Positions 1 through 6,658 of a DNA stretch of 10,475 bases are shown in pieces. The number at the start of each line of letters is the position of its first letter. Positions within the stretch are counted from its first letter, which is position 1. The notes below the pieces were generated by a model. It was not told where the DNA came from, ran no database searches, and saw only the letters and a list, made by a program, of their open reading frames with translations. The position numbers and the translations under genes were made by a program. The stretch is from Chloroflexaceae bacterium UBA1466 (lineage in GTDB: Bacteria > Chloroflexota > Chloroflexia > Chloroflexales > Chloroflexaceae): positions 1-10,475 of the forward strand of contig DCSM01000071.1 in assembly GCA_002325605.1 (NCBI GenBank). Direction: 5' to 3'.

Positions 1-173
1 ATAGGTCCCTCAATCCTTGCCGCCGACTCAAAGCTCTGGCGCAAAAGGGGAAATAAGCGCAGAAAGCTACTTTTGCCAGAGCTATTCTTGCCAAGGAGCA
101 GAGTTATAGGCTTTATTTCAATAAAACCTGTATCTTCTAAGCAGCGTAAGTTTTCAACTCGAATAGCAAACAT
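1..173 (-). CDS. AAA/OLD-like ATP-binding protein, N-terminal fragment cut by the left edge
   Basis: A reading frame starts at an ATG (173-171) and stays open for 57 codons to the window edge, so only the N-terminus is seen. It begins MFAIRVENLRCLED and contains a Walker A loop, LLGKNSSGKSS, at residues 27-37, followed by FLRLFPLLRQSFES. The pattern 'short strand, N-L-R-x-L, I-x-L-K-P-I-T-L-L-x-G-x-N-S-S-G-K-S, L-x-L-L-R-Q-S' is that of the AAA_15/AAA_21 (OLD/SMC-like, RecF-type) ATPases. The start is supported by an AAAGGA Shine-Dalgarno at 180-185, six bases away. It lies 17 nt after the histidine kinase stop on the same strand and may be cotranscribed. Family members include GajA-, PtuA- and OLD-type defence ATPases as well as uncharacterised DUF3696-type proteins. 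The fragment cannot tell these apart, because the C-terminal TOPRIM or other effector part would lie outside the window. Confidence 0.8.
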   Translation of the reverse strand, partial: MFAIRVENLRCLEDTGFIEIKPITLLLGKNSSGKSSFLRLFPLLRQSFESAARIEGP

Positions 174-190
174 AGTAAATCCTTTGTTCC

Positions 191-2521
191 CTACCTGACC
201 ATCGGGAGCGTAAAGTAGAAAGTGCTTCCCTGGCCCTCACTGCTCTCAATCCAAATTCGGCCCCCGTGCATCTGGACAAAATGCCGACTAAGATAGAGTC
301 CCAGCCCTAAGCCCTCAGCTTTGCGCCGATTTCCCGCTCGATAATAGCGTTCAAACAAGCGTCCTTGCTGTTCAATGGGAATTCCATTTCCTTTATCGGT
401 GACAGCGATAACGACTTCGGGTTCTGTTTCAAAATTTTCCGTAATGGTTAGGCGCACCATGATTTGCGCTTCAGGCGGGCTATATTTGATTGCATTCCCC
501 ACCAAATTCGTCAAAACTTGGCGAATTCGGAGCGAATCACAAGCGACCCAAAGTTCAGCAAAGCTATTTTTGAGGTTTAACTCGCGCTTCTTAGCGATTG
601 GTTGTTGTTGATCCAAGACTTGAGCAATTAAAGCCACGAGATTAGTCTCTTGAAGCTGGAGATCAAGCTGGCCCGAATCGAGCCGCGAGACATCCAACAG
701 ATTATCAACCATCCGCAGCATGTGTTCTACTTGCTGCGAGAGAATCGTTAAACCTCGCAAATCAGGCGATTCTGGCTCCCGTTGCTGTTGGCGGCGTAAT
801 AATAGATCAGAATAACCCCGCACAGCAGCTAAAGGGCTACGCAACTCGTGAGCAGCCACGGCTAAAAACTCATCTTTCGCCCGCTCTAGCTTTTGGTTGG
901 TGGTAATATCTCGGAGAATCACTACTCCGCCCCCGATTTCGCCATTGTCGGCGATGGTTGGTGCGCCACTAAAACTCATAACCCGATCATTTCCGCTCGT
1001 TCCGCGCAACAAAACGCGATAATCGTGAAAAACCTCGCCTGAAAGGGCCCGCGCCATTGGCAGCCTTTCAATTGGCAAGGGTAAACCATCTAAGTCGCGG
1101 ATGCCATAGAAATCCGTCATTTCACTTAACGGTTGATGGTAAGGAATGCTTTTGAGGTTTAACAATTCCATGGCCGCTTCGTTAGCGAGAATTAGCTGGC
1201 CGTTACTATCACAAAGTACGACTCCCTCGGCAATACTGCGGATAACCGTACTCAATTTCTGGCGTTCCAGCTGACTGTCCTCGTAAAGACTGATATTAGC
1301 GATTGCAAACCCAACTTGATTCCCCAGAGGCATCAAATGCGTAACGTCAATCTGTTTATGCAGGTTTTCATCGCCATAAAGAGCTAAAACCCCTACCACT
1401 GTACCGCCCGCCAACAAAGGTAAATAAGCACAGGTTTGTAGACCAGCGTTTAGCAAAGCTCCCTCACCCCGCTTTTCGAGCAGGGCCCGCAGCACTGGCT
1501 GCCCATAACGCACAACCTCTTCAAAGGGCGCAACGTTGACCGCAATCGTGCGTAAAGCCTCCGCATAATCCGGGGGTAAACCGCGCTGAAACCCAAGATT
1601 TAGTTTTGCTTGGAGAGGCGAAAAGAGAAAAATTGCGCCAACCGCTGGTTGGGAAAGTCCTAAAACAACATCCAACACGCTCTGCATTAAATCATGTAGG
1701 TCTGTAGCACAACTGATTGCAGTTACAACGGCATCAAAAGCATCTAGTCGCCGACAACGCTGTTTAGATTGCTCGTGAATTTGAGCATTCTTGAGGGTTG
1801 TAGCCAATAAATTGCTAAAAGAGTGAAGCATTTGTAAAAAAGGAGGTTTAAGAAACTGCCTTAAAACTTCCTTTTCCCCTGCACAAAACAATTCAAGCAC
1901 CCCATACGTTTCTTGGCCCATATTTAGGCGCAGGCAAAGAATGGCCAAATAAGGTGGCAGATGCTTGTTTAATTGCTGGAAAAGAGGCAAATTTTGTTGA
2001 CTAAAGGTGTTATTCGTGTTGTAAGGATACCCATCGTGGGATTCTTGATAAAAAGGCTTACTTTGTAAAAAAGCTTGGCCGGCCAAACCTTCACCAGGAC
2101 TAAGGTGGCATTCCTGGAGCATTTCGTGAGTCGCTGAATCTAGTTCCAAGCCGTGTAAACGAGTGACGTATAACTTTCCTAAACTATGATCATAAAACCA
2201 AAGCAATGCCCCTTGAGCGAAAGGTATCTTTTCAAGAATACTAGGGAGCAACTGGTTCAAAAACTCATCAAAATCAAGTAGCTTTGCAAGCCTTGTCCCA
2301 AGATCAAAGAGATTTAGCAGGAGTGAATTTGTTGTTTCAAGGGTTATGCCTTGAGTAGAAGAAGTTTGATTGTTTACTTCAGGGCTTTGAGCATCTTGCT
2401 GTTCGCCAGCCGAAATTTGAGACAAAAATCCCTCTTCAGCCAAAGGCGAAGTCACGATTTGGGCTGTTTCAAATGGCTCTAAATTCACTATTGAGCGCTG
2501 CAAAAGCTCTTCATCCTTCAT
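191..2521 (-). CDS. Soluble GAF-GAF-PAS sensor histidine kinase
   Basis: This 776-residue protein should autophosphorylate on a histidine and pass the phosphate to a response regulator. Domains in order: a polar N-terminal tail (1-60), GAF 1 (about 68-245), GAF 2 (about 255-415), PAS (about 422-540, 'IAEGVVLCDSNGQLILANEAA'-type opening), HisKA (548-617) with H-box A-A-H558-E-L-R-S-P, and HATPase_c (about 655-776). The ATPase part has an N-box (N672/N676), G1 D709-K-G-N-G-I, an F-box LFERYYR (722-728) and G2 GLGLGLYLS (737-745). All kinase motifs are intact, so it should be active. I see no membrane segment or signal peptide, so it is probably cytoplasmic; the ligands of the GAF/PAS domains cannot be read. 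It has no receiver domain and no response regulator sits nearby. The ATG is 3 nt after the epimerase stop with only a weak Shine-Dalgarno, which suggests translational coupling. An AAA-type ATPase gene begins 17 nt downstream. Confidence 0.93.
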   Translation of the reverse strand: MKDEELLQRSIVNLEPFETAQIVTSPLAEEGFLSQISAGEQQDAQSPEVNNQTSSTQGITLETTNSLLLNLFDLGTRLAKLLDFDEFLNQLLPSILEKIPFAQGALLWFYDHSLGKLYVTRLHGLELDSATHEMLQECHLSPGEGLAGQAFLQSKPFYQESHDGYPYNTNNTFSQQNLPLFQQLNKHLPPYLAILCLRLNMGQETYGVLELFCAGEKEVLRQFLKPPFLQMLHSFSNLLATTLKNAQIHEQSKQRCRRLDAFDAVVTAISCATDLHDLMQSVLDVVLGLSQPAVGAIFLFSPLQAKLNLGFQRGLPPDYAEALRTIAVNVAPFEEVVRYGQPVLRALLEKRGEGALLNAGLQTCAYLPLLAGGTVVGVLALYGDENLHKQIDVTHLMPLGNQVGFAIANISLYEDSQLERQKLSTVIRSIAEGVVLCDSNGQLILANEAAMELLNLKSIPYHQPLSEMTDFYGIRDLDGLPLPIERLPMARALSGEVFHDYRVLLRGTSGNDRVMSFSGAPTIADNGEIGGGVVILRDITTNQKLERAKDEFLAVAAHELRSPLAAVRGYSDLLLRRQQQREPESPDLRGLTILSQQVEHMLRMVDNLLDVSRLDSGQLDLQLQETNLVALIAQVLDQQQPIAKKRELNLKNSFAELWVACDSLRIRQVLTNLVGNAIKYSPPEAQIMVRLTITENFETEPEVVIAVTDKGNGIPIEQQGRLFERYYRAGNRRKAEGLGLGLYLSRHFVQMHGGRIWIESSEGQGSTFYFTLPMVR

Positions 2522-2524
2522 TGC

Positions 2525-3469
2525 TCACAGATTTTCTTTGCCGAGCGACCAAGCAACGGCCCGTTTAAGCCCTTCCGCCAGTGGAACCTGCGGTTCATAG
2601 CCTAAAAGCTCGCGTGCTAAAGCAATATCAGCCACGTAATGCGTAACTTCACCCGCAAGTTTCGCTGGTTCAATCTTCGTTTGGGGCGTTATTCCCAGGG
2701 CTTCACCGATTAATTCAGTCATCTTAACTAAACTATTTCCTTGGCCATAGGCTAAATTGATCGTTCGGTTCGCCACTTTTTCGGCCAACAAGCCTTTTAT
2801 CCCCCGAATTATCCCATTTACACAATCATCAACGTAGGTAAAATCCAGAATTTTATCGCGCCCATAGATTGTGACTGGCTCACCTTGACTAATCCGACTA
2901 ATAAAGAGTGGGATCACACGTTCCATCCGCTCAATATCATTATCGTAACGGCCATAAACATTGGAAAAGCGAAAGACAATATAGCGTAAACCATAGCAAC
3001 GAGCATAGGAATAGACAAAAGCCTCGCCTGAAATCTTACTGGCCGAATAGGGACTCTCGGTAAAAAAGAAATTAGCTTGATGCTCATCGGTGATATAGCG
3101 CTGAATATCGCCATAAACCTCACGGGAAGAGGAGAAAATGATTGGTAAACCTTGCGCTCGACAGAATTCAAGCACATTAAAAGTCATTGTTACATTGGCT
3201 AAAGCGCGATGGGGTTCGGCAACTAAAGCATGAACTTTCGCATTGGCAGCTAAATGGACGACCAAATCACACGGAGGATAAGTTGCGCCCCCGATTCCGC
3301 CAACAAAGTCACGGCAAGGTGCTGATAAGTCTTGTAAAAGCGTAGGAAACGCATTTGTCCAGGAATTTAAGCGCCAATCAACGCCAAAAACGGTGTGATT
3401 TTCAGCGAGGAGCCGTAGAGCGAGATTCGTTCCGATCTGACCGCTTGAGCCAGTAATTAAAATCCGCAT
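2525..3469 (-). CDS. NAD-dependent epimerase/dehydratase (extended SDR family)
   Basis: This 314-residue Rossmann-fold enzyme probably acts on a nucleotide sugar, as UDP-glucose 4-epimerase and dTDP-glucose 4,6-dehydratase relatives do. The N-terminus MRILITGSSGQIG carries the NAD(P)-binding G-x-x-G-x-x-G (G7, G10, G13), with D31 after the second strand suiting NAD. Further marks are VVHLAANAKV (70-79), the FSSSREVYG serine segment (112-120), the catalytic Y141-x-x-x-K145 in SPYSASKISGE, RFSNVYG (167-173), and DFTYVDDCVNGI (209-220) as in sugar epimerases. The length is normal and the protein looks complete. Its exact substrate cannot be named. The ATG follows the ABC ATPase stop by 3 nt, with an AGAAGG Shine-Dalgarno inside the end of that gene, so the two are almost certainly cotranscribed. 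A link to surface polysaccharide is possible, but no glycosyltransferase is present here. Confidence 0.92.
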   Translation of the reverse strand: MRILITGSSGQIGTNLALRLLAENHTVFGVDWRLNSWTNAFPTLLQDLSAPCRDFVGGIGGATYPPCDLVVHLAANAKVHALVAEPHRALANVTMTFNVLEFCRAQGLPIIFSSSREVYGDIQRYITDEHQANFFFTESPYSASKISGEAFVYSYARCYGLRYIVFRFSNVYGRYDNDIERMERVIPLFISRISQGEPVTIYGRDKILDFTYVDDCVNGIIRGIKGLLAEKVANRTINLAYGQGNSLVKMTELIGEALGITPQTKIEPAKLAGEVTHYVADIALARELLGYEPQVPLAEGLKRAVAWSLGKENL

Positions 3470-3472
3470 AAA

Positions 3473-4210
3473 TTAAACCTTCTTTCCTTTTTCTTGCTTT
3501 TGCGCTTCAGGAAGATGAATTAAAACCCGATCTTTTATCAATTCATCAGAAGCAATTAGGCCATCGCGCACATGAAAAGCTCGTTTAGCACATTGAGCAA
3601 CATCTGGCTCATGAGTCACCAAAATGACCGTAATGCCTTGTTCCGCATTAAGACGCTGAAAAATGCCCATGATTTCTTCGCCCGTTTTGGTATCTAAAGC
3701 TCCCGTTGGTTCATCGGCCAAAATAATGCGCGGATTATTGACTAAGGCGCGAGCAATGGCGACTCTTTGCTGTTGGCCCCCACTCAATTCGTTCGGTTTG
3801 TGATGGGTTCTTTCGCCCATTCCCACCGCAATAAGGGCTTTTTTCGCTCGTGCTGCTCGTCCCCAACCATTGCCATAAAGCATAGGTAACTCAACATTGT
3901 GTAAAGCAGAAGTCCGCTGGAGCAACATATATTGTTGAAAAACAAAACCAATCTTTTGATTACGGATTTTGGCTAATTGATTATCATTGAGTTTCCCAAC
4001 ATCTACCCGGTCAAGGATATATTGGCCACCAGAAGGCTGATCAAGGCAACCCAGGATATTCATTAGCGTACTTTTCCCGCTCCCGCTGGGCCCCATAATC
4101 GCAACCATTTCGCCTTCCTCTATCGCAAGCGATACTCCACGAAGCGCTGAAACCTCAACTTTGCCCATGCGATAGACTTTGGTGAGATTTTTAATTTCAA
4201 TCAGACTCAT
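3473..4210 (-). CDS. ABC transporter ATP-binding protein, MacB/LolD-like
   Basis: The 245-residue nucleotide-binding subunit powers an ABC transporter and acts at the inner face of the membrane. All motifs are present: Walker A GPSGSGKST (40-48), the Q-loop FVFQQY (Q92), signature LSGGQQQR (142-149), Walker B IILADE (162-167), D-loop ALD (171-173) and H-loop VTH200. The opening 'I-x-I-x-N-L-T-K-V-Y-x-M-G', together with 'GCLDQPSGG' and 'ELPMLYG', places it in the LolD/MacB/FtsE-like group. Members export peptides, macrolides or lipoproteins with a MacB-type permease. No permease or membrane-fusion gene adjoins it: upstream is the divergent sortase and downstream a sugar epimerase, so the partner must be encoded elsewhere. 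The ATG at 4210 is the first gene after a convincing promoter (4266-4294), with AAGGCAG upstream as Shine-Dalgarno. Confidence 0.94.
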   Translation of the reverse strand: MSLIEIKNLTKVYRMGKVEVSALRGVSLAIEEGEMVAIMGPSGSGKSTLMNILGCLDQPSGGQYILDRVDVGKLNDNQLAKIRNQKIGFVFQQYMLLQRTSALHNVELPMLYGNGWGRAARAKKALIAVGMGERTHHKPNELSGGQQQRVAIARALVNNPRIILADEPTGALDTKTGEEIMGIFQRLNAEQGITVILVTHEPDVAQCAKRAFHVRDGLIASDELIKDRVLIHLPEAQKQEKGKKV

Positions 4211-4265
4211 AGAAGACTACTGCCTTTTTTACCAAACCGCGAGCGGCGCAAAAGCCGGCGCTTCC

Positions 4266-4294
4266 ATGATAGCAGGTGGGGCTATATCTGTCTA
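4266..4294 (-). promoter_or_regulatory. Promoter of the ABC-epimerase-kinase operon
   Basis: Read on the minus strand, TAGACA (4294-4289; 5 of 6 matches to the -35 consensus) is followed after exactly 17 bases by TATCAT (4271-4266; 5 of 6 to the -10 consensus). A TGC precedes it as in extended -10 promoters. Transcription would start near 4259 and give a leader of about 50 nt to the ABC start codon. The leader is G/C-rich with short inverted GCGC/GCC segments, but I do not see a clear regulatory fold. Confidence 0.6.
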
Positions 4295-4329
4295 GTGTAC
4301 CACAGTGATTCAGCAACCGCGCCAGATCG

Positions 4330-4338
4330 TGCTACAAT
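4330..4338 (+). promoter_or_regulatory. Extended -10 element before the sortase gene
   Basis: TGCTACAAT matches an extended -10 (TGn plus TACAAT, 5 of 6). The -35 region about 17-18 bases upstream (around 4309-4314, TTCAGC) is weak. Transcription would start near 4345, upstream of the preferred TTG start at 4386 but downstream of the first possible GTG at 4305. This is one reason for choosing the shorter protein. Confidence 0.35.
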
Positions 4339-4374
4339 TGCATTCTGAGCGAGTGAATTATTTGAAAAACCAGG

Positions 4375-4380
4375 TTGAGG
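4375..4380 (+). promoter_or_regulatory. Ribosome binding site deciding the sortase start
   Basis: TTGAGG lies five bases before a TTG at 4386. Starting there gives a textbook Sec signal peptide (MKPYR, then a hydrophobic stretch, then Q-V-S-A). The earlier GTG at 4305 has no Shine-Dalgarno and would add 27 polar residues ahead of the signal. GTG 4353 and TTG 4362 are weaker alternatives. Confidence 0.5.
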
Positions 4381-4385
4381 CAAGT

Positions 4386-5456
4386 TTGAAACCTTATCGC
4401 CTTTTGGTGTTTGTTACCCTTTTGGGGGCTTTTTTGGCTCCGCAGTCGCAGGTCAGTGCTAATACGCAAGCAGGAATGCCGCTCTTATTTCCTGAAACGG
4501 GCCACACTTTGGCCTACAGTTTCCGAGAGTTTTTTGAGCAGCAAGGTGGGCTACCAATTTTTGGGTTGCCCTTAACGGAGGTTTTTGTCGAAAATGGGTT
4601 GCCCGTCCAATATTTTGAGCGGGCCAGATTGGAATGGCACGCGCAGCTTCCAGGGGTCGAAGGGGGGCATCTAGGGCGGTGGGCTGCGCTGGGCCGCGAA
4701 AGGGAGTTACCTTTCCAGCCCCAAACCGCACAGAATCTGAAACCTGGGTTTACCTTTTTTGCCGAATCTAGTCACTCTGTCAACGAGGTTTTTCTGCGTT
4801 TTTGGCAAGAAAATGGCGGTTTAACGACTTTTGGCTATCCAATTTCAGCAGAATTCACAGAAGAAAATTCTGCTGAAGCTAAATCTTATACTGTTCAATA
4901 TTTTGAACGGGCCCGCTTTGAATATCATCCTGAAAATCCTGGAGGAAAAAGAGTTTTATTAGGGCACTTAGGGCGCGAGTATCTGGCGAAAGCTCAAATT
5001 CCAGAGTGGGCCAGCCAGCCAGTGATTTCAGCAAAATGGGCTTGGGATGATATTCGCCCCACCCGCGTGCGGATTCCGCGCATTGGCGTGGATACGGGGG
5101 TGGTTGAAACAGGTTTTTCCTACAAAGAATGGGATGTTCCGCGCTATACCGCTGCTCATTATTGGCCCGTGAGCGCTTTTCCAAATACTGTTGGCAATAT
5201 CATTATTTCGGGCCATGTCGGTTATAAAGATATTATCTTCAACCATTTGCCCGAAGTGCAGATCGGAGATGAGATTTTTGTAACGGCAAGCGACCAAAAC
5301 TGGCGTTATCTCGTTAAAGAAGTGCATACTCTTACACCAGATGAGATTTGGGTGATGAATCCTACACCGACAGAAACATTAACTTTAATAACGTGTGTGC
5401 CAATTGGGGTTTATTCGCATCGCTTGGTGGTTAGAGCCGTGCCAGCACAGGAATAG
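4386..5456 (+). CDS. Secreted sortase with two N-terminal repeats
   Basis: Sortases are cysteine transpeptidases that join cell-surface proteins to other proteins or the envelope. Counting from the TTG at 4386 the protein has 356 residues. Residues 1-25 form a signal peptide or anchor (K2, R5, hydrophobic core, cleavage after V-S-A). Two tandem repeats follow (about 34-103 and 123-199), each with GGL-x-x-FG-x-P and an identical VQYFERAR (74-81 and 170-177). The sortase domain begins near 226 (TRVRIPRIGVDTGVVE) and holds the catalytic triad: H277 in ISGHVGYKD, C337 in LTLITCVPIG and R346 in SHRLVV. It appears complete and active and resembles the class D/E-like sortases of Chloroflexota. No LPXTG-type substrate gene is in the window. 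A methyltransferase gene follows 13 nt after the stop. The start could be as early as 4305, where the frame is already open. Confidence 0.88.
   Translation: MKPYRLLVFVTLLGAFLAPQSQVSANTQAGMPLLFPETGHTLAYSFREFFEQQGGLPIFGLPLTEVFVENGLPVQYFERARLEWHAQLPGVEGGHLGRWAALGRERELPFQPQTAQNLKPGFTFFAESSHSVNEVFLRFWQENGGLTTFGYPISAEFTEENSAEAKSYTVQYFERARFEYHPENPGGKRVLLGHLGREYLAKAQIPEWASQPVISAKWAWDDIRPTRVRIPRIGVDTGVVETGFSYKEWDVPRYTAAHYWPVSAFPNTVGNIIISGHVGYKDIIFNHLPEVQIGDEIFVTASDQNWRYLVKEVHTLTPDEIWVMNPTPTETLTLITCVPIGVYSHRLVVRAVPAQE
4485..4973 (+). repeat. Tandem protein-coding repeat within the sortase gene
   Basis: Two units of about 70 residues share F-x-E-(T/S)-(G/S)-H, a GGL-x-x-FG-x-P-(L/I) segment, VQYFERAR(L/F)E and a closing LG(R/H)-type segment with HLGR. 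The DNA is also alike around VQYFERAR (4605-4628 and 4893-4916), differing mostly at third codon positions. The repeat looks like a wall- or ligand-binding module that is common ahead of catalytic domains in secreted Chloroflexota proteins; its ligand is not known to me. Confidence 0.7.
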
Positions 5457-5469
5457 AACATTTTACACG

Positions 5470-6228
5470 ATGAACATTTATCATGATCTAGCTCAATTCT
5501 ATGATGCCGATTTGAAGGGCCATACCGAAGATCTTTCACTTTACCGTGAGATGGCCCAGCGAACGGGTGGCCCAATCTTAGAAATGATGTGTGGTACAGG
5601 ACGGGTATTGCTGCCCCTCGCCAAGGCAGGTTTTCAGCTTACGGGTGTTGACCTTTCCTTGCCAATGCTTGAAATTGCACGGCCCAAAATCGCTGCTGCT
5701 AACCTTAATGATAAAATTAGCTTGCTTCATGGGGATGCTTGCACGATTGCCTTACCCCAAAAGCACTTTGCGCTGGCCTTTATTGCTCTCAACTCGTTTA
5801 TGCACTTGACAAAGATTGCTGATCAATTGGCAACTTTGGCTAACATGCACCGATCTCTTACTTCTGAAGGGCTATTGTTGCTAGATCTCTTTAATCCTGA
5901 TCCCGTAGCTCTGGCCAAAGAGGATAATCGGATGCTTTTGGATAGGCAATATAAGCTGAATGAGCGCCTGATTGTGAAGTTTACCGCCAGCGAAAGCGAT
6001 TTGGCAACCCAGACCAACATTCTTACCTATTTCTATGATGAGCTTGATGCTGAAGGGCATGTCACGCGCCAGCTTAGTCGCTTTACGATTCGTTGGTTCT
6101 ATCGCTATGAGATAGAGCATTTGCTGGCGCGAGCAGGGTTTCAACTCCAGGCGATCTATGGTTCGTATGAGCTTGATTCGTATACGAGTGAAAGCCCTCG
6201 CTTGCTTGTGGTTGCGTCGCCGCAATGA
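5470..6228 (+). CDS. Class I SAM-dependent methyltransferase
   Basis: The ATG at 5470 gives a 252-residue protein. An in-frame ATG at 5395 would lie inside the sortase gene and add 25 unlikely residues. The opening MNIYHDLAQFYDADLKG ('Y-x-x-x-A-x-x-Y-D') is typical of small class I methyltransferases. Motif I is ILEMMCGTGRVLLPLA (36-51), the SAM-ribose acidic residue is D61 in GVDLSLPMLEIA, a G-D-A at 88-90 follows, and post-motif strands are FALAFIALNSFMHL (100-113) and LLLLDLFNP (135-143). The C-terminal half ('ETQTNILTYFYDE'-like strand, 'RWFYRYEIEHLLARAGF') matches the Methyltransf_25/11 group. The substrate cannot be told. It follows the sortase by 13 nt with a weak, distant AGGAA, so cotranscription is likely. 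The HEPN gene begins 34 nt after its stop. Confidence 0.88.
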   Translation: MNIYHDLAQFYDADLKGHTEDLSLYREMAQRTGGPILEMMCGTGRVLLPLAKAGFQLTGVDLSLPMLEIARPKIAAANLNDKISLLHGDACTIALPQKHFALAFIALNSFMHLTKIADQLATLANMHRSLTSEGLLLLDLFNPDPVALAKEDNRMLLDRQYKLNERLIVKFTASESDLATQTNILTYFYDELDAEGHVTRQLSRFTIRWFYRYEIEHLLARAGFQLQAIYGSYELDSYTSESPRLLVVASPQ

Positions 6229-6248
6229 AAACTGTTTCTGAAGAGCGC

Positions 6249-6255
6249 GGAAAGG
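6249..6255 (+). promoter_or_regulatory. Ribosome binding site supporting a TTG start for the HEPN gene
   Basis: GGAAAGG sits seven bases before the TTG at 6263. It is the only well-placed Shine-Dalgarno in this frame, which is closed upstream by a TGA at 6239-6241. No ATG or GTG in the frame gives a full-length HEPN domain. Confidence 0.6.
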
Positions 6256-6262
6256 TTTTCTT

Positions 6263-6658
6263 TTGGAAGATTTCTATCAGGCAGCTGTGCAAATGCAACG
6301 GGCCAGCAAGATTCTCCACGAAAATAAGTCTTGGCATTATGCTTGTTATCTTGCTGGCTATGTTATTGAGATGGGTTTAAAGACTATTATCTACTCTTTA
6401 GACAAGAAGAAGTTAGGAAAAATCCATATATTAAGCGAACTGATGAAGCCTGTGAACATTCTTGAGAAGAGAATAAAAGGGATTACTTTTAAGAAAGATA
6501 TAATTACTAACTCGCGCTTGTACGCTGAGTGGAAGGTTGAGAAAAGGTATGAGCCAGCGGTCTGGAATGAAGAAGAGATCTCAACTGCATTTCAAGAGAC
6601 TGCAACATACATGGTGAGTTTTTTGAGTAAGCTCTATAAAGAAGGAATTATTCGATAA
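6263..6658 (+). CDS. HEPN-like domain protein, partner of the KGGVGR ATPase
   Basis: This 131-residue, mostly helical protein resembles the HEPN superfamily, small four-helix-bundle proteins that include RNases and nucleotide-binding partners in toxin-antitoxin and anti-phage systems. The opening LEDFYQAAVQMQRASKILHENKSWHYACYLAGYVIEMGLK matches the usual HEPN pattern of an aromatic residue plus 'A-x-x-L-x-x-x-x-x-W-x-x-A-x-Y-L-A-x-x-x-x-E-x-x-L-K' (E36, L39-K40). It is followed by an IHILSEL helix start (H55) and a W90-x-x-x-x-R95-Y96 segment seen in many family members. The canonical R-x(4-6)-H RNase motif is not visible, so nuclease activity is doubtful. The start is TTG with GGAAAGG seven bases upstream. 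The TAA overlaps the ATG of the next gene by one base. GC is about 37% over 6301-6660, lower than neighbouring genes. HEPN assignment is by pattern only. Confidence 0.72.
   Translation: MEDFYQAAVQMQRASKILHENKSWHYACYLAGYVIEMGLKTIIYSLDKKKLGKIHILSELMKPVNILEKRIKGITFKKDIITNSRLYAEWKVEKRYEPAVWNEEEISTAFQETATYMVSFLSKLYKEGIIR

Noticed and set aside
375..611. Plus-strand 78-codon frame opposite the histidine kinase
   Set aside because: It lies opposite the conserved HATPase domain and has no independent support.
4485..4502. LFPETG near the N-terminus of the sortase, resembling an LPXTG sorting signal
   Set aside because: Sorting signals lie at the C-terminus ahead of a membrane segment and basic tail. 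This motif is after the signal peptide and is the opening of the repeat, matched by FFAESSH in the second copy.
4879..5327. Minus-strand open frames of about 100 codons across the sortase gene
   Set aside because: They overlap conserved sortase repeats and catalytic segments, have no Shine-Dalgarno or recognisable domain, and look like frame shadows.
5395..5469. Upstream extension of the methyltransferase to ATG 5395
   Set aside because: It would overlap the sortase end, including the catalytic arginine region, and adds 25 residues ahead of a normal methyltransferase N-terminus at 5470.
5823..6337. Minus-strand frames of 65-114 codons across the methyltransferase gene
   Set aside because: They lie opposite a clear methyltransferase and encode no recognisable motif.
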